A stretch of DNA of 21,822 nucleotides from an uncultured Eubacteriales bacterium. GTDB taxonomy: Bacteria > Bacillota > Clostridia > Christensenellales > Borkfalkiaceae. The stretch covers positions 1-21,822 of the forward strand of contig CAJLXC010000026.1 in assembly GCA_905210545.1 (NCBI GenBank), given 5' to 3'. Made by a program: the position numbers and the translations under genes. Below, piece by piece: positions 7,302-15,000 of this stretch; position 1 is the stretch's first letter; each line of letters begins with the position of its first letter. A model generated the notes under the pieces. That model did no database searches. It saw nothing but the letters and a program-made list of their open reading frames with translations, and was not told the origin of the DNA.

Positions 7302-8681
7302 TTATTTGCCCGCCTCCGCTATTATTTTATTGAGCGCGTTGAGATACGCCCTGACGGACGCGCCCACTATATCGGTAGAAACGCCGTTACCCGAAAACAG
7401 CTTGCCGTTATGACGAAGCTTTACGAGCGCGTGCCCCACCGACTCTCTGCCTTCGGTTACCGTCTGAATCTGAAAATCGTCCAACTCGTAATGGTGACCT
7501 ATGATCTGTTCTATAACCTTAAAAGCCGCGTCGATAGGTCCGTCGCCCATACCCACGCCGCCGAACTTGCCCGTGTCGTCGTAAAGCGTTATCTGCGCCG
7601 TGGCGTTTATCACGTTGCCGCAGTTTACCACGTAGCTTTCCAGATGATACGAAGAAGGCGCCTGCATCGCGGCGGCGGCGACTATTACCTCGAGTTCGCG
7701 CGATTCTATCACGCTCTTCTTTTTGAGTATTCTCTTCGCTTCTTCGTAAATTTTACCGTTATCCGCTTCCGATACGTCGTACCCGAGCGCGCTTACCGCT
7801 TCCGCAACGTCGGATAAGGTGCTTTCTTCGGTAATGCGGATTTTTACGCCGCTTTCCGTTGCTTTGCCCGACGGTTTATCTTTTTTTGCGATTATTTCCG
7901 CGTCGCGGCGGATAGCCGTGCCGTCTATAGAAACGCTCGCGCCGAGATTTTCGCCCTTGACGGAAACAAGCTCCGCAAAAGCCGCCGTATTCACCCCGTC
8001 CCACGGGAGCGACGAAGTAACGATACCGACCGCGCCCGCCTTTATCGCAGCCGCGGCAACGGCAAGTCCCAGCCCTATCTTATCGGAAGGCTTTACGTAT
8101 ACGGGTACGTTTACCGCGCCGGTAATTTTTGCAAAGACTTCGGCGGCTTCTTCGGGAAGCCATGTTCCCGCGTCGTCCGATACGACTACAGCCGTCGCGC
8201 CGGAAGAAACGGCGGCAGCCAGCGTTTCCGCGAGAAAATCCGCGTCCGTTCTCGAAGCGTCCGCGGCGACGAATTCCACGTCTTTGCATAAAGATTTTGC
8301 AACCGCGACGCGTTCCGCGATAAACGTAAGCATAGCCGCGGACTTTTTATGAAATCCGTATTCCATCTGCACGGTAGAAACGGGCAGAACGATTTGCATA
8401 CGCTTGTTTTTTGCGGTTTTAATCGCTTCCGCCGCAAGCCTTGCGGAATCGTCCGTCGTACCCGCGTCTATTTTAATCGTGGTTTCTCCTACGGCTGAAC
8501 ATATCGTTTTGTATACGAGAGAATCTTCTTTTTCTTTTTTTAAGAGCGGCAGTTCGATCGCGTCCGCGCGAATCCCCGCAATATATCTGGCGATTTCAAG
8601 CTTTTCCCGGAAAGTATAAAACTCACCGCTCCGAGCTGCCGCGACCTTTAACGACGCGTCCGACACGTAAACCTTCTTCAT
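7302..8681 (-). CDS. 2-isopropylmalate synthase-like pseudoenzyme with intact LeuA regulatory domain
   Basis: The protein has 459 residues from ATG 8681, preceded by GGGAGG. An extension to 8771 would cross the attenuator and is rejected. Residues 1 to about 235 align with the HMGL-like TIM barrel of LeuA (STVQMEYGFHKK, VEFVAADASRTDADFL, GLGLAVA). The canonical LRDGEQ is replaced by LKVAAA (11-16), and the metal-binding HCHND by SDKIG (199-203). The NGIGERAGN loop is also absent. Residues about 340-452 are a well-preserved LeuA C-terminal allosteric domain (MGDGPIDAAFKVI, QIQTVTEG, STDIVGASVRAYLNALN), which binds leucine in the family. Condensation of acetyl-CoA with 2-oxoisovalerate is therefore unlikely. 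I infer a regulatory or scaffolding role for the coupled synthetase. It is first in the T-box 3 operon. It could still be an enzyme with altered chemistry. Confidence 0.9.
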   Translation of the reverse strand: MKKVYVSDASLKVAAARSGEFYTFREKLEIARYIAGIRADAIELPLLKKEKEDSLVYKTICSAVGETTIKIDAGTTDDSARLAAEAIKTAKNKRMQIVLPVSTVQMEYGFHKKSAAMLTFIAERVAVAKSLCKDVEFVAADASRTDADFLAETLAAAVSSGATAVVVSDDAGTWLPEEAAEVFAKITGAVNVPVYVKPSDKIGLGLAVAAAAIKAGAVGIVTSSLPWDGVNTAAFAELVSVKGENLGASVSIDGTAIRRDAEIIAKKDKPSGKATESGVKIRITEESTLSDVAEAVSALGYDVSEADNGKIYEEAKRILKKKSVIESRELEVIVAAAAMQAPSSYHLESYVVNCGNVINATAQITLYDDTGKFGGVGMGDGPIDAAFKVIEQIIGHHYELDDFQIQTVTEGRESVGHALVKLRHNGKLFSGNGVSTDIVGASVRAYLNALNKIIAEAGK

Positions 8682-8701
8682 AAAAACAACCTCCCTGAAA
8701 A

Positions 8702-8742
8702 GAAAAATAAAAAAACCCCGCAGAACTAACGTTCTGCGGGGT
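8702..8742 (-). terminator. T-box 3 intrinsic attenuator
   Basis: A perfect 12-bp GC-rich stem (8715-8726 with 8731-8742), 4-nt loop, followed on the minus strand by T7-A-T5. It lies immediately after the T-box sequence and 20 nt before the start codon at 8681. Confidence 0.95.
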
Positions 8743-8973
8743 GATCGAACTAACTTCAACCACGGTACCACCCGCGTTTGCCGGAAAAACCCCGACCGCT
8801 TTGCGGAACTCCATCAAGTCCCCGACCTGTAACGGGATCGCCCGTGCCGACTTACTGCGTTTCAGCCGACCTGCTCAGATACGAGACAACCGCGCGACTG
8901 CCGAACGTCTTTCACCAACCGACGCCTCTCTGAACGACTTATGTCTTAGCGATTTAATATCATCACTGCATTT
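8702..8973 (-). promoter_or_regulatory. T-box leader 3 (candidate leucine specifier CTC)
   Basis: Seen: T-box TGGTACCGTGG (8760-8770), AGAGAG (8926-8931), GGTTGGTGAAA distal element, and the attenuator. The triplet 40 nt after AGAGAG is CTC (8883-8885), the same distance as ATC in leader 2 and one more than GTA in leader 1. It is followed by G and then TATC, which can pair with the GATA of the 5' strand, so the order codon, purine, lower stem holds in all three leaders. GTA or ATC just downstream are alternative readings. Leader 3 controls a LeuA-like gene, which agrees with leucine. T-box identity is secure; the codon assignment is moderate. Confidence 0.93.
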
Positions 8974-8979
8974 TTCTTG

Positions 8980-9008
8980 ATTTTAACACATCATAAAAAT
9001 CTTGTCAA
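8980..9008 (-). promoter_or_regulatory. Sigma-A promoter of T-box unit 3
   Basis: Minus strand -35 TTGACA (9003-9008), 17-nt spacer, -10 TAAAAT (8980-8985). The predicted start is near 8973. It separates the T-box operon from the uvrA stop at 9046; I see no convincing hairpin terminator for uvrA in between. Confidence 0.9.
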
Positions 9009-9045
9009 GCGTTTTAAAGCGATTTTTTTAAGGCCCGGCGCGCGG

Positions 9046-11880
9046 CTATCCGTCATTTCTTTTTAAAATCTTTTTCAAAAACCTGCCGGTATAGCTTTGA
9101 GAAACCTCCGCTATTTCCTCGGGAGAGCCTTCCGCAATGATCGTTCCGCCCATATCCCCGCCCTCGGGGCCTAAATCCACAACGTAATCCGCAAGCTTTA
9201 TCACGTCTAAATTATGTTCTATAACGATAATCGTGTTGCCCGCCTGTTGCAGACGATAAAGCACCGCGCACAATTTGTCCACGTCGTAAGAATGCAAGCC
9301 CGTAGTCGGCTCGTCGAGAATATAAAGCGTTCTGCCCGTGCCGCGCTTTGAAAGCTCGGTCGCAAGCTTGACTCTCTGCGCTTCCCCGCCTGACAGCGTG
9401 GTAGAAGACTGGCCGAGCCTGATATAGCCGAGCCCGACCTCCTGCAAGGTTTTTATTTTGTTATAAACGGAAGCGACGGGTTTGAAAAATTCGCACGCTT
9501 CGTCTATCGTCATATCGAGAACCTCGCTTATGTTTTTGCCTTTATATTTAACCTGCAACGTTTCTCTGTTATAACGCTTGCCCTTGCACACCTCGCACGG
9601 AACGTAGGTATCGGGCAAAAAGTGCATTTCTATCTTTATAATGCCGTCGCCCTCGCAGTTTTCGCACCTGCCGCCGGGAACGTTGAACGAAAATCTGCCC
9701 GACTTATAACCGCGTTCTTTCGCGTCCGGAGTAGCGGCGAACAAATCCCTGATAAACGAGAACGCGCCCGTATACGTACACGGATTGCTTCTCGGCGTTT
9801 TTCCGATAGGAGACTGGTCTATCGCTATGATTTTATCGAAGTATTCCACGCCGCGTATTTCTTTCGCGTTGCCGTCGTGTATTCTCACGCGGTTAAGGCG
9901 CGACGCGAGCGCGGGATAAACTATTTCGTTTACGAGCGAGCTTTTGCCCGAACCCGACACGCCCGTTACGGCGGTGATAAGTCCCACGGGGAATCTGACG
10001 TTTATGTTTTTTAAGTTGTTCTGCTTTGCGCCGATCACCTCGAGCCATCTGCCGTCCGGTTTTCTGCGTTCGGCGGGCGGTTCGATTTTTCTTCTGCCCG
10101 CGAGATAATCCCCCGTAATGGAACGCGGCTCGTTCATTATATCTTCTATAGAACCCGCGGCGACGACTTCTCCGCCGTGCACGCCCGCTTTAGGACCTAT
10201 ATCCACTATATAGTCAGCGGCGCGCATGGTATCTTCGTCGTGTTCTACCACGATAAGCGTGTTGCCGAGATCGCGCAACTTTTTGAGAGTCGCGATAAGC
10301 TTTTCGTTATCGCGCTGATGAAGACCGATGCTCGGCTCGTCTAAAATATACAACACTCCCGTAAGTCCGCTGCCTATCTGCGTGGCGAGCCTTATTCTCT
10401 GCGCTTCCCCGCCGGAAAGCGATACTGCTGACCGCGCGAGCGTAAGATAAGACAAACCTACGTCCTTTAAGAACGTGAGCCGAGCGCGGATCTCTTTTAA
10501 TATAGGCTTTGCGATAATTTCGCCCGTTTCGGAAAATCCGAGCGATTCCGCGAAGTCGAGAAGCTTCGCGACCGAATAATTGCACAGCTCCGCAATATTT
10601 TTGCCGCCGACCGTCACCGCGAGAGCCTCTTTTTTGAGTCTTTGCCCGTGACACGTGCCGCATTCCGACACGGTCATATACTTTTCTATCTCGCGTTTCG
10701 TCCAGTCGCTGGTGCTTTCTCTGTAACGGCGTTCTAAATTAGTGATAACGCCTTCCCACCGTGCCTCGTAGCTCGTGTTGAACGTTTTTGTGGAATATTT
10801 CATTTTTATCTTCTCGTCGCCGCTGCCGTAGAGAAGAATCTTATAAATTCTTTCGGGCAAATCTTTGACGGGCGTATCGAGCGAAAAACCGTAATGCTCC
10901 GCAAGCGACTGAAAGCTCATTTCCGCTATCTTACCGCTTTCGAGATTCCAGCCGGTAACCGTCATCGCGCCTTGTCTTAAAGATAGATTTTTATCTTTTA
11001 CCACGAGTTTTTCGTCTATTTCTTCTTTGAATCCGAGACCGTGACACTCGGGACACGCGCCGTAAGGGTTGTTGAACGAAAAAAGTCGCGGCTCGATTTC
11101 TTCTACGCTCGTTCCGCAGTCCGGGCAGGAATATCTGGTAGAAAAAAGCTCGGTTTCTCCGCCCGCCTTTTCTACGGAAACGAGTCCGTCGGCAAGCTTT
11201 ATAGCCGTTTCGAGAGAGTCGTTAAGGCGTTTTTCCATACCTTCTTTAACTACGAGTCTGTCAACGACGACGGATATAGAATGCTTTACGTTTTTTTCAA
11301 GCTTAGGGAGTTCTTCGTCAAGTCCGTACACCGCGCCGTCTATCTCCACACGGGCAAACCCGCTTTTTTTATAAATTTCAAGCTCTTTTTTGAATTCGCC
11401 TTTTTTGCCGCGGACGACGGGCGCGTTTATCAGAATTTTCGTATTTAAAGGATATGCCGTTATTTTATCGGCTATTTTATCGACCGTCTGTCTTGAAATT
11501 TCTCTGCCGCAATCGGGGCAGTGCGGCACGCCGACTCTCGCGAACAGCAAGCGGAAATAGTCGTATATTTCCGTAACCGTGCCGACCGTGGAGCGCGGGT
11601 TGTGAGAAGTGGTTTTCTGATCGATGGAAATCGCGGGAGAAAGTCCGTCGATTAAATCCACGTCGGGTTTTTCCATCTGCCCGAGAAACATACGCGCGTA
11701 GCTCGACAGGCTCTCCACGTAACGCCGTTGCCCTTCCGCGTAAATGGTATCGAAAGCGAGCGTCGATTTGCCGCTGCCCGATAACCCCGTAAACACGACG
11801 AGCTTATCTCTCGGTATCGTAAGATCTATGTTTTTAAGATTGTTTTCTCTCGCGCCTTTAATTATTATCTTGTCGTTCAT
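9046..11880 (-). CDS. uvrA: UvrABC excinuclease subunit A
   Basis: The protein has 944 residues, typical of UvrA, the damage-sensing ATPase of nucleotide excision repair that loads UvrB onto lesions. Seen: N-terminal Walker A GLSGSGKST, zinc-type cysteine pairs (CPDCG in two places and CPECHG), ABC signature LSGGEAQRIRLATQIGSG with Walker B ILDEPSIGLHQRD. The second half repeats these as GVSGSGKSS, CENCEGDG, LSGGEAQRVKLATEL and ILDEPTTGLH. ATG 11880 follows the uvrB stop by 4 nt, with AAGG upstream, so it is co-transcribed with uvrB. No motif is missing. Confidence 0.98.
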   Translation of the reverse strand: MNDKIIIKGARENNLKNIDLTIPRDKLVVFTGLSGSGKSTLAFDTIYAEGQRRYVESLSSYARMFLGQMEKPDVDLIDGLSPAISIDQKTTSHNPRSTVGTVTEIYDYFRLLFARVGVPHCPDCGREISRQTVDKIADKITAYPLNTKILINAPVVRGKKGEFKKELEIYKKSGFARVEIDGAVYGLDEELPKLEKNVKHSISVVVDRLVVKEGMEKRLNDSLETAIKLADGLVSVEKAGGETELFSTRYSCPDCGTSVEEIEPRLFSFNNPYGACPECHGLGFKEEIDEKLVVKDKNLSLRQGAMTVTGWNLESGKIAEMSFQSLAEHYGFSLDTPVKDLPERIYKILLYGSGDEKIKMKYSTKTFNTSYEARWEGVITNLERRYRESTSDWTKREIEKYMTVSECGTCHGQRLKKEALAVTVGGKNIAELCNYSVAKLLDFAESLGFSETGEIIAKPILKEIRARLTFLKDVGLSYLTLARSAVSLSGGEAQRIRLATQIGSGLTGVLYILDEPSIGLHQRDNEKLIATLKKLRDLGNTLIVVEHDEDTMRAADYIVDIGPKAGVHGGEVVAAGSIEDIMNEPRSITGDYLAGRRKIEPPAERRKPDGRWLEVIGAKQNNLKNINVRFPVGLITAVTGVSGSGKSSLVNEIVYPALASRLNRVRIHDGNAKEIRGVEYFDKIIAIDQSPIGKTPRSNPCTYTGAFSFIRDLFAATPDAKERGYKSGRFSFNVPGGRCENCEGDGIIKIEMHFLPDTYVPCEVCKGKRYNRETLQVKYKGKNISEVLDMTIDEACEFFKPVASVYNKIKTLQEVGLGYIRLGQSSTTLSGGEAQRVKLATELSKRGTGRTLYILDEPTTGLHSYDVDKLCAVLYRLQQAGNTIIVIEHNLDVIKLADYVVDLGPEGGDMGGTIIAEGSPEEIAEVSQSYTGRFLKKILKRNDG

Positions 11881-11884
11881 ACAT

Positions 11885-13843
11885 CTACCTTAATTTGCGT
11901 TTTAACTTTGCTATGTTATCTCTGATTTCTATACACTGCTCGAAGTCGAGATTTGCGGAAGCGACTTTCATAAGCGCTTTCAGCTTTTCTATCTCTTCGG
12001 GAATATCTTTCAGCTTTATATCTTTGGTTCTATCCGCTTTTTTTGTTATTTCAAGCGTGTTTACCACGCTTTTTACTATCGTTTTCGGCACAATATCGTG
12101 CGCTTTGTTGTATTCGTCCTGAATTTTGCGGCGGCGTTCGGTTTCGTCTATAGCGCGGCGCATGCTTCCCGTAATTACGTCCGCGTACATTATAACTCTG
12201 CCTTCCGCGTTACGCGCCGCACGCCCCACGGTCTGAATCAACGCGGTTTCGCTGCGCAAAAAGCCTTCCTTATCCGCGTCTAAAATCGCAACGAGCTTTA
12301 CTTCCGGCAAGTCCAGCCCTTCTCTTAAAAGGTTTATGCCGCAAAGCACGTCGAACTCGCCGGACCTTAAACCGGAAACGATATCGATACGCTCCATAGT
12401 ATCGACGTCGCTGTGCATATACCGCACTCTCACGCCGTTTTCTTTAAGGTATTCCGTAAGGCTTTCCGCTATTTTTTTGGTGAGCGTGGTAACGAGCGCG
12501 CGCCCTTTTTCGGCTACGACCTTGTTTATTTCCGCGAGAAGATCGTCCACCTGATTTTTCGTCGGGCGAACGGTTATTTCGGGATCGAGCAGACCGGTAG
12601 GTCTTATAAGCTGCTCGACTATCTGCCCCGCCTGCTCTTTTTCGTAAGGCGCGGGCGTTGCCGATACGCATATAAGCTGACCCACGCGCGCGTCGAATTC
12701 CGCAAAAGTAAGCGGCCTGTTATCGTAAGCGGATTTTAAACGGAAGCCGTAAGAAACGAGCGAGGTTTTGCGAGATCTGTCGCCGTTATACATCGCGCCT
12801 ATCTGCGGAATGGTCATGTGCGACTCGTCTATAAAGGTTATAAAATCCTTGGGAAAATAATCGAGAAGCGTAAACGGCGGATCGCCGGGCGCTCTTCCGT
12901 CAAAATACCTGCTGTAGTTTTCTATCCCCTTGCAGAAGCCTATCTCCTTTATCATTTCCATATCGTAATCGGTGCGCTGTTTAAGCCTTTGCGCTTCTAT
13001 CAGCTTGCCGTCTTCGCGGAAAAAGCGAACCTCGTCTTCTTCGTCGCGCGCTATCGCCGCGAGCGCGGTTTTAAGCTTTTCTTCCGCCACGGCGTAATGC
13101 GTCGCGGGGAATATCACGGCGTGCTTCAGTTCGGAAAGAATTTTGCCGGAAACGTATTCAGCTTCGCATATTCTGTCTATCTCGTCGCCGAAAAATTCCA
13201 CGCGGATATAAATTTCGGTGTTAGACGACGGAAATATATCCACCGTGTCGCCGCGCACGCGGAACGAAGAACGCGTAAAATCCACGTCCTTCCTCGTATA
13301 CTGTATGCCGACGAGCCTGCGCATCAACTCGTTTCTGTCCATATCGTCGCCGGGACGAAGGGAGACTGCAAGCCTGTAATACTCTTCGGGTGCGCCGAGC
13401 CCGTATATGCAGGAAACCGAAGCCACAACGATGGTGTCCGTTCTTTCCGACAGCGAACAGGTCGCGGAATGGCGAAGCTTATCTATTTCGTCGTTTATAG
13501 CGAGATCCTTTTCTATGTAAGTATCCGTAGACGGTATATACGCCTCCGGTTGATAATAGTCGTAATAAGAAACGAAAAACTCCACGCGGTTTTCGGGGAA
13601 AAATTCGCGGAATTCGTTACACAGCTGCGCTGCGAGCGTTTTGTTGTGAGCGATGACGAGCGCGGGACGCTGAACGTTTTGTATAACGTTTGCCATAGTA
13701 AAAGTCTTGCCCGATCCCGTAACGCCCAGAAGAACCTGCGTGCGCAAGCCGTCGTTTACGCCTTCGGTTAAAAGTCTGATCGCCTCCGGCTGATCGCCCG
13801 TCGGTTTATACGGGGCGTGTAATCTGAATTCTCTCTTTTCCAT
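11885..13843 (-). CDS. uvrB: UvrABC excinuclease subunit B
   Basis: The protein has 652 residues, full length for UvrB, the helicase-like subunit that verifies damage and recruits UvrC. Seen: Walker A GVTGSGKT (40-47), the beta-hairpin region YYDYYQPEAYIPSTDTYIEKD, FIDESHMTIPQ, helicase motifs GINLLREGLD and QTVGRAARN, and a C-terminal UVR domain ending in IAKLKRKLR that contacts UvrC. Its start lies 3 nt after the stop of the small upstream gene and has only a poor ribosome binding site, so translation is probably coupled. It is the third gene of a four-gene operon that ends with uvrA. Confidence 0.98.
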   Translation of the reverse strand: MEKREFRLHAPYKPTGDQPEAIRLLTEGVNDGLRTQVLLGVTGSGKTFTMANVIQNVQRPALVIAHNKTLAAQLCNEFREFFPENRVEFFVSYYDYYQPEAYIPSTDTYIEKDLAINDEIDKLRHSATCSLSERTDTIVVASVSCIYGLGAPEEYYRLAVSLRPGDDMDRNELMRRLVGIQYTRKDVDFTRSSFRVRGDTVDIFPSSNTEIYIRVEFFGDEIDRICEAEYVSGKILSELKHAVIFPATHYAVAEEKLKTALAAIARDEEDEVRFFREDGKLIEAQRLKQRTDYDMEMIKEIGFCKGIENYSRYFDGRAPGDPPFTLLDYFPKDFITFIDESHMTIPQIGAMYNGDRSRKTSLVSYGFRLKSAYDNRPLTFAEFDARVGQLICVSATPAPYEKEQAGQIVEQLIRPTGLLDPEITVRPTKNQVDDLLAEINKVVAEKGRALVTTLTKKIAESLTEYLKENGVRVRYMHSDVDTMERIDIVSGLRSGEFDVLCGINLLREGLDLPEVKLVAILDADKEGFLRSETALIQTVGRAARNAEGRVIMYADVITGSMRRAIDETERRRKIQDEYNKAHDIVPKTIVKSVVNTLEITKKADRTKDIKLKDIPEEIEKLKALMKVASANLDFEQCIEIRDNIAKLKRKLR

Positions 13844-13846
13844 AAT

Positions 13847-14170
13847 CTAAAACACTTTTTTTAAAATAAGTCCTATAAGAAAGCTGAACACCGCGAGCGC
13901 GGCGGAAAGACACACGCGGAATAAAACGTTACGCCTGAATTCTTTAACGCTTCTTAAATAACCTTTGCCCTTTTCCGTAAGGGTGATGCAATACACCTTT
14001 TCGCCTTTTCTGTCCGACAAAACAAGGTCGAAATACCCGCCCTCGCTCAAGCCTTCGACGGCGGCTTCGAGTTCGCTTCTCGTAACGCAGTCTTTGACCG
14101 CGGCGTAAATATCGTCCGGCGAAAGGAGAAACGAAGTTTTATCGCCCCGCGCGGCAAGTATGGCGGTCAT
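13847..14170 (-). CDS. Small wHTH-like protein with C-terminal membrane segment
   Basis: The protein has 107 residues. I chose ATG 14170 because GGAAGG lies just before it and it avoids overlap; the frame is open further upstream to 14281 but that would run through the previous gene. Residues about 15-72 look like a small winged-helix fold: helices DDIYAAVKD and RSELEAAVEGLSEGGYF, then a basic beta-wing with KVYCITLTEKGKGYL. Residues 82-104 form one hydrophobic segment, so it may be tail-anchored with the N-terminal domain in the cytoplasm. It has the same layout as the gene upstream. I do not recognise the family. Its place in front of uvrB may be incidental or may hint at a membrane-linked role in the damage operon. 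Confidence 0.75.
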   Translation of the reverse strand: MTAILAARGDKTSFLLSPDDIYAAVKDCVTRSELEAAVEGLSEGGYFDLVLSDRKGEKVYCITLTEKGKGYLRSVKEFRRNVLFRVCLSAALAVFSFLIGLILKKVF

Positions 14171-14190
14171 AACCCCGCCTTCCGTTCTCG

Positions 14191-14577
14191 TCAGCACGCC
14201 GCAAGCCTCGCAATAAAAAATATCGTCGCAACGACGAGCGAAACCGCCGCGCCGCCGCACACCGCGCCGAGAAACGACCATAAAAAGTATTTTTTCTCCG
14301 AACGCGACGTTTCGAGTTCTTCGTCTATGCGCCGCTCGAACGCAAGCCTCCCTTTAGCGAGCGGCTTTAAGCACACTTCCGCTTCGTCTTCGTATTTTAC
14401 GCTTATATATTCGCGGTCGGCAAGGTTTTTAAGCGTTTCGCGCCCGCCATCCGTATCGGCGGCGTATTCCTGCGGCAAAGAAAGAGCGAGATCCCGAGTA
14501 CCGAAAATTTTGTAGCCCTGCCCCGCGCATTCGCCGTTTATAATTTTTAAAAGCGCGTAACTTCTGTCGTCAAGCAT
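14191..14577 (-). CDS. Small wHTH-like protein with C-terminal membrane segment, operon-leading
   Basis: The protein has 128 residues from ATG 14577. The N-terminal part alternates predicted helices (SYALLKIINGEC, RETLKNLADREYI) with a strand-rich EAEVCLKPLAKGRLAF stretch resembling a winged-helix wing. A charged helix at 79-96 leads into one transmembrane segment at 97-123. The architecture mirrors that of the next gene (20 nt downstream), suggesting an old duplication with low identity. The first part (GECAGQGYKIFGTRDLALSLP) resembles short regulatory proteins, but I recognise no named family. The ribosome binding site is weak. It begins the operon that continues into uvrB and uvrA. Confidence 0.72.
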   Translation of the reverse strand: MLDDRSYALLKIINGECAGQGYKIFGTRDLALSLPQEYAADTDGGRETLKNLADREYISVKYEDEAEVCLKPLAKGRLAFERRIDEELETSRSEKKYFLWSFLGAVCGGAAVSLVVATIFFIARLAAC

Positions 14578-14617
14578 AATTCACCCACACATATTTTGTC
14601 TTTTCCAAGTGAATTAT
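14576..14617 (-). repeat. 9-bp inverted repeat spanning start codon and 5' UTR
   Basis: Perfect arms ATAATTCAC (14576-14584) and GTGAATTAT (14609-14617), 24 nt apart. One arm overlaps the start codon of the 128-aa gene and the other lies near the predicted transcription start. It could be an operator or an RNA hairpin masking the start. It does not match the usual Bacillota LexA box. Confidence 0.6.
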
Positions 14618-14623
14618 ATACGT

Positions 14624-14653
14624 ATTATACACCCTTATATAAGAAAAACGCAA
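14624..14653 (-). promoter_or_regulatory. Promoter of the wHTH-uvrB-uvrA operon
   Basis: Minus strand -10 TATAAT (14624-14629) with -35 TTGCGT (14648-14653) at an 18-nt spacing. Transcription would start near 14617, about 40 nt before the ATG at 14577. Confidence 0.65.
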
Positions 14654-14722
14654 GTCATTTTAACTTACGCCTTCTATTTGTCGTTAATAAGCCGCCGCCC
14701 CGTACCGTCGTTCCGTCTTTCT

Positions 14723-14981
14723 GTCCTTCCGAGGAGCGGGTATTGCCGCCACACCCCGTTGTGTCATTCCGAGGAGCGCAGCGACGCGGGAATCTCCTTT
14801 TCTATAATGTATTGCTATCACAATATGAGATTGCCACGGCTTCTCGCGAAGCCTCGCAATGACAGCGCCGAGTATGCAATAACAATGCCGCCACACCCCC
14901 GTTGTGTCATTCCGATGGTTAGTATTGCCACTCCGCTACATATTGTCTTTCCGAGGAGCGCAGCGACGCGGGAATCTCCTT
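14723..14981. repeat. Cluster of interspersed GC-rich repeats in intergenic region
   Basis: The non-coding stretch 14654-15000 has no convincing gene. It holds a 33-nt direct repeat (14767-14799 and 14949-14981, identical), a second near-identical pair (14743-14776 and 14885-14918, differing by an extra C and near the end), and a partial third unit near 14723-14740. The segment 14827-14864 is an inverted counterpart that ends in AATGACA, against TGTCATT at 14762, and contains a hairpin GGCTTC-TCGC-GAAGCC (14838-14853). The TGTCATTCCGAGG / CCTCGCAATGACA signature resembles dispersed REP/MITE-like intergenic repeats seen in many bacterial genomes. No transposase is present. Confidence 0.75.
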
Positions 14982-15000
14982 CCCCCTTTCCCTCTGAAAA

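Noticed and set aside
7302..8681. Calling this gene leuA or cimA
   Set aside because: Catalytic LRDGEQ and metal-binding HCHND motifs are both lost, so naming it as an active synthase would mislead.
8682..8771. N-terminal extension of the LeuA-like protein (start at 8771)
   Set aside because: It would translate the T-box and attenuator hairpin; GGGAGG serves the ATG at 8681.
9009..9045. Intrinsic terminator after uvrA
   Set aside because: The stretch is GC-rich then A-rich on the minus strand, but I could not build a hairpin followed by a T tract.
12818..13771. 317-aa open frame on the plus strand
   Set aside because: Antisense to uvrB, no domain and no start signal.
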